Source of the DNA: Alphaproteobacteria bacterium UBA5343
Lineage (GTDB): Bacteria > Pseudomonadota > Alphaproteobacteria > RF32 > UBA5343
DNA: 7,329 bases
Assembly (NCBI GenBank): GCA_002410125.1
Contig: DHQH01000110.1
Coordinates: 41,089 to 48,417 of the forward strand
Direction: 5' to 3'
Positions 6,572 through 7,329 of this stretch are shown piece by piece (within the stretch, counting starts at the first letter, position 1; each line of letters begins with the position of its first letter). Below the pieces are notes generated by a model. It did no database searches. It was not told the origin of the DNA and was given only the letters and a program-made list of their open reading frames with translations. The position numbers and the translations under genes are program-made.

Positions 6572-7329
6572 ATGAAAAAATCTACAGCTAAAGATTATAA
6601 TGTTGCTGATATGCCTGTTCTTTCAAATGAACAGAGAAAAAAAATCTTAGATGCATTAAAAGAAGTGCTAAAAAAACTGCAAGAAGGTAGTTTTTTTGAT
6701 AAGCATGTGAGTTATTCAGATGTGATTAAAGATAGGTTCTTATTAAAAGATTTTATTAGTCTTTATAAGTTAAATCGTGAAGTAGCTAGTGATATTATGG
6801 TTGATAAAGACGGTAAGTTTATTGATAATGATGATGAAATACTAAAATGGGGAGTGAGTTTTGCCCAGATTGTTAAAATGTTAGTATTTACAGTCTCTAA
6901 AAATATTTTTATAGAACGAAAACAAGACCAAAAATTATTACTTCTTACTCCTTATATTGCTTTTGAATGGCAGTTAGAATTATTGGATGTTTATTGTGAT
7001 AAGTTAAAACCAGAGCATGTTGAGGCTTTAGGTTATGATTTATTACTTTTAAGAGAATATAATAAGGTTGAAGAGATTGCTTTAGTTAGTCCTCATAAAA
7101 TTAATCTTTCTAAAGATATTGTGAAAGAGAGATTTTTTGAAATGTTACAAGTTAGACCGTCTGCAGTTGAGAATATTACGGCTATTAGAGCTAGAGAATT
7201 TGATTTTTTATATAAAAGTATGGAGCAAAATGTTTGGATTTTCCTATCAAGGGATGAACATTATATAAGAAAAGCTATGGGTCTTGATAAAACTATTATT
7301 AATGCTTTTGGGCCGTCTCTTGCTTATGC
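6572..7329 (+). CDS. Unrecognised protein, 3' partial
   Basis: An open frame starts at an ATG preceded by AAGG (6562-6565) and a good promoter match, and continues without a stop to the window edge, giving 252 complete codons. The visible product starts MKKSTAKDYNVADMPVL and is rich in Lys, Asp, Glu, Leu and Ile. It has no signal peptide and no clear membrane segment. Hydropathy suggests a mainly helical soluble protein: a charged helix at about residues 19-40, a hydrophobic helix around 93-108, and a Leu-rich stretch near 120-160 containing LLLLTPY and YDLLLLREY. Codon and base use match the neighbours, so recent transfer is not indicated. I recognise no family or catalytic motif. It is divergent from rnd and probably separately transcribed. 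The length, promoter and ribosome site make it a real gene; the function is unknown. Confidence 0.8.
   Translation, partial: MKKSTAKDYNVADMPVLSNEQRKKILDALKEVLKKLQEGSFFDKHVSYSDVIKDRFLLKDFISLYKLNREVASDIMVDKDGKFIDNDDEILKWGVSFAQIVKMLVFTVSKNIFIERKQDQKLLLLTPYIAFEWQLELLDVYCDKLKPEHVEALGYDLLLLREYNKVEEIALVSPHKINLSKDIVKERFFEMLQVRPSAVENITAIRAREFDFLYKSMEQNVWIFLSRDEHYIRKAMGLDKTIINAFGPSLAY

Overview
The window is strongly AT-rich (about one third G+C, judged by eye) and carries ordinary bacterial housekeeping genes with a clear alphaproteobacterial signature. The decisive markers are an HdaA-type DnaA paralogue (AAA+ domain with no DNA-binding domain), an exported DUF2066 protein next to an AI-2E/PerM-family membrane protein, a DNA polymerase III chi subunit, and a Do-type protease. 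The low G+C, the compact coding and a fragment resembling a dispersed palindromic repeat suggest a reduced, probably host-associated lineage, for example Rickettsiales- or Holosporales-like. That placement is inference; no rRNA is present to settle it.

Layout. From 1 to 5063 six genes all read on the + strand with gaps of only 10 to 58 bases: a 5'-truncated DegP/HtrA periplasmic protease, holC, ndk, a secreted DUF2066 protein, a PerM-like transporter, and hdaA. A plausible sigma-70 promoter inside the end of holC could give ndk and the genes after it their own transcript. A 229-base convergent gap (5064-5292) follows. It has no gene but holds two inverted-repeat structures, one of which resembles a widespread palindromic repeat family. 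Ribonuclease D (rnd) then lies on the - strand (5293-6441). A divergent 130-base gap with a good promoter candidate and an 8-bp inverted repeat separates rnd from an unrecognised + strand gene (6572 onward) that runs off the window.

Functionally the genes cover envelope protein quality control (DegP), replication (HolC, and HdaA as the clamp-linked inactivator of DnaA), nucleotide supply (Ndk), RNA processing (RNase D) and two envelope proteins of uncertain role (DUF2066, PerM-like). The DUF2066-perM-hdaA order is a known alphaproteobacterial neighbourhood. I see no phage, plasmid, transposase, CRISPR, toxin-antitoxin or secondary-metabolite machinery, and no clear novel system. The items most worth a second look are the unidentified gene at the right edge and the repeat-bearing convergent gap.
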